Shown in pieces: positions 6,365 through 7,801 of a DNA stretch of 7,801 nt. Where the stretch lies: positions 1-7,801 of the forward strand of contig JAQWUF010000103.1 of assembly GCA_029242295.1 (NCBI GenBank), in the 5' to 3' direction. The notes under the pieces are model-generated. The model saw only the letters and a program-made list of their open reading frames with translations, did not search any database and had not been told where the DNA came from. The stretch's first letter is position 1. Each line of letters begins with the position of its first letter. Made by a program: the position numbers and the translations under genes. Source of the stretch: UBA2040 sp002332715 (GTDB lineage Bacteria; Bacteroidota; Bacteroidia; Flavobacteriales_D; Crocinitomicaceae).

Positions 6365-7801
6365 TTATCGAACAACCTGAACAGGCTGTCTAACTTTCAC
6401 TACTTGATCGTCACATTTCGTGCGGAAGATGATTTCAGCGAAGTACGTTCCATCCTCTACAGGATTTCCCTTACTTGTCCCATCCCATCCAAGAAGGTAA
6501 TTATTCGTTTCAAATATTAAATTACCCCATCGGTTGTAGATTCTCATTTCATAATCACCTGCAAGGTAACTTAACAAAAGAACCGATTTATCTGAAGAGT
6601 GAATTGGATAATATATATTGTTTACCTCATCACCATCTGGTGTAAATACGTTATTAAACTCATCCACAACATAATTGAACGATAAAGGTTCGAATAGGAA
6701 TGCACTAGTTTTGTTCTCACAACCTGTAATTGGGTTGTTATATGTCACCCAGATCTGATTGTAATCTACCGGCAACGAAATAGTAATTGAGTCATCGTTG
6801 GCACCAGGAACCGCTTGACCATTCACATACCATTGATAATTTGCATATCCTTCAGGTCCTAATACGAAACCAGACTCCAACTCATCACATGTTTGGGTGT
6901 ACAACCAAAGTGAATCTGCTGGATAAGGAGGTTGTCCAACTGTTATAGTCTGTGTATTAGTGCATGTTCCTTTGTTGGCAATAATCGTATAAGATCCAGC
7001 AGCCATTCCGGTTGCAGGATTTTGATTCGAAGCATAACTACCGGGCCCAGTTGTATTATAAGCTGTTCCTACAATTGGCAATCCACCTGAAATATAAGAG
7101 CCTTGGATACTTCCATTATTACCACCAAAACAAGTAGGTTGTGTTACCGCATAAGAAACTATCAAAGTTGTGGAGTCTAATATATAATTTGTAATGAAGT
7201 AACATCCAGGACTTAGTAAACAAGAATCGACATATGTTCCTTCAATTGGAGCGGGTACACTAACATTCAAACCTGTTCCTATAGACGTTCCAATTGGGTC
7301 ATACCAGTTATGGGATCCATTCGCGGAAGCTGACTGAACGTTAAATGGAGCGCCTGGACAGAATTCTTTTATAATAGTCGAAGAGTCTTCAATTTGATCA
7401 ATCAACATTGTTGTATCATAAAAACATCCATCATCAACTACTCGAATATCATACAAACCTAACACAAGGTTGTTGTAATTCCATTGCGAAACTGGCGTTG
7501 TGTAGTTCGTAACATTAAATCCATTCGGACCATTGATGATGTAATTGATTAAGTTGGAAGCTGGCGTCGCATCATTGAAATTAATCTGACGTGAACGACA
7601 GGTAGTTCCTGCGATTTGCTGAATAGTAAAGTCACTATTTGCAATATTGTCTTGTAAGGTATAAACTATCGAGTCATAACATCCATTTGGCAATTGGTAA
7701 GACAAATAAACGATTTCACCTTGAAAAGCTGTACTGTCGATTAAGAAGTTTGCATTCCCAGCTGGCGCAGGATAAGGTGCACCAGAACCATAATACCATT
7801 G
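6365..7801 (-). CDS. T9SS type B (gliding-motility-associated C-terminal domain) surface protein, 5' end outside window
   Basis: The minus-strand frame is open to base 7801, so the gene begins to the right; the TTG at 7705 is internal. The last 478 residues are visible. Counting from the window edge, residues about 1-215 are cysteine-containing Ig/PKD-like adhesive modules. Residues about 220-291 match a SprB-type repeat (PTCFGGNNGSIQG at the start, then AAGSYTI and TITVGQP). Residues about 315-350 form another Ig-like module (YQWYVNG). The end, from about 380, is a type B sorting domain: F386-TPDGDEVNN, then YNRWGNLIFET, GWDGTSKG, EDGTYFAEI and a final VQVVR. By family knowledge such proteins are carried by the T9SS and attached to the cell surface, often as adhesins like SprB. 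Type B cargo is often next to a PorP/SprF-family gene, but none follows at this 3' side; a terminator does. Start and full length are unknown. Confidence 0.92.
   Translation of the reverse strand, partial: QWYYGSGAPYPAPAGNANFLIDSTAFQGEIVYLSYQLPNGCYDSIVYTLQDNIANSDFTIQQIAGTTCRSRQINFNDATPASNLINYIINGPNGFNVTNYTTPVSQWNYNNLVLGLYDIRVVDDGCFYDTTMLIDQIEDSSTIIKEFCPGAPFNVQSASANGSHNWYDPIGTSIGTGLNVSVPAPIEGTYVDSCLLSPGCYFITNYILDSTTLIVSYAVTQPTCFGGNNGSIQGSYISGGLPIVGTAYNTTGPGSYASNQNPATGMAAGSYTIIANKGTCTNTQTITVGQPPYPADSLWLYTQTCDELESGFVLGPEGYANYQWYVNGQAVPGANDDSITISLPVDYNQIWVTYNNPITGCENKTSAFLFEPLSFNYVVDEFNNVFTPDGDEVNNIYYPIHSSDKSVLLLSYLAGDYEMRIYNRWGNLIFETNNYLLGWDGTSKGNPVEDGTYFAEIIFRTKCDDQVVKVRQPVQVVR

Noticed and set aside
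6329..6520. A 63-codon plus-strand open frame across the terminator and the end of the type B gene.
   Set aside because: It begins in the terminator loop and runs antisense through the conserved type B sorting domain; it is a shadow.

Overview
The window looks like Bacteroidota chromosome, most likely Flavobacteriales. The base composition is AT-rich. Two partial genes at the window edges end in the two known type IX secretion system (T9SS) sorting domains, one type A and one type B (gliding-motility-associated). Start codons lack clear Shine-Dalgarno sequences, and one promoter has a Bacteroidota-type TAnnTTTG box. The genus cannot be fixed from sequence alone; a Fluviicola/Crocinitomicaceae-like organism is a guess.

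Layout. Positions 1-1371 (+) hold the 3' end of a large secreted T9SS type A cargo protein with two tandem OB-fold-like modules and an Ig-like module. A strong hairpin terminator with a UUCG loop follows (1392-1423). A short promoter region then leads into a two-gene unit. The first gene (1486-4461, +) encodes a secreted M1-family zinc metallopeptidase with a C-terminal region that reads as an outer-membrane beta-barrel. The second (4458-5774, +) overlaps it by 4 bases (ATGA) and encodes an exported SxxK serine hydrolase of the class C beta-lactamase/esterase family.

Positions 5775-6312 look like empty intergenic DNA but contain, on the minus strand (6257-5812), a nearly full-length decayed GNAT acetyltransferase gene with two in-frame stops and two frameshifts. 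A perfect 15-bp hairpin (6313-6348) terminates the leftward gene. From 6365 to the right edge (-) runs the 3' end of a large T9SS type B surface protein with a SprB-type repeat.

All four intact or partial genes encode exported or surface proteins, so this is a cell-envelope/secretome neighbourhood. The M1 peptidase and serine hydrolase are probably made from one transcript and may act together on extracellular or periplasmic peptides; that link is inferred from the overlap only. I see no tRNA, rRNA, CRISPR array, insertion sequence or clearly new multi-gene system. The least expected items are the hidden GNAT pseudogene and the peptidase-barrel fusion.
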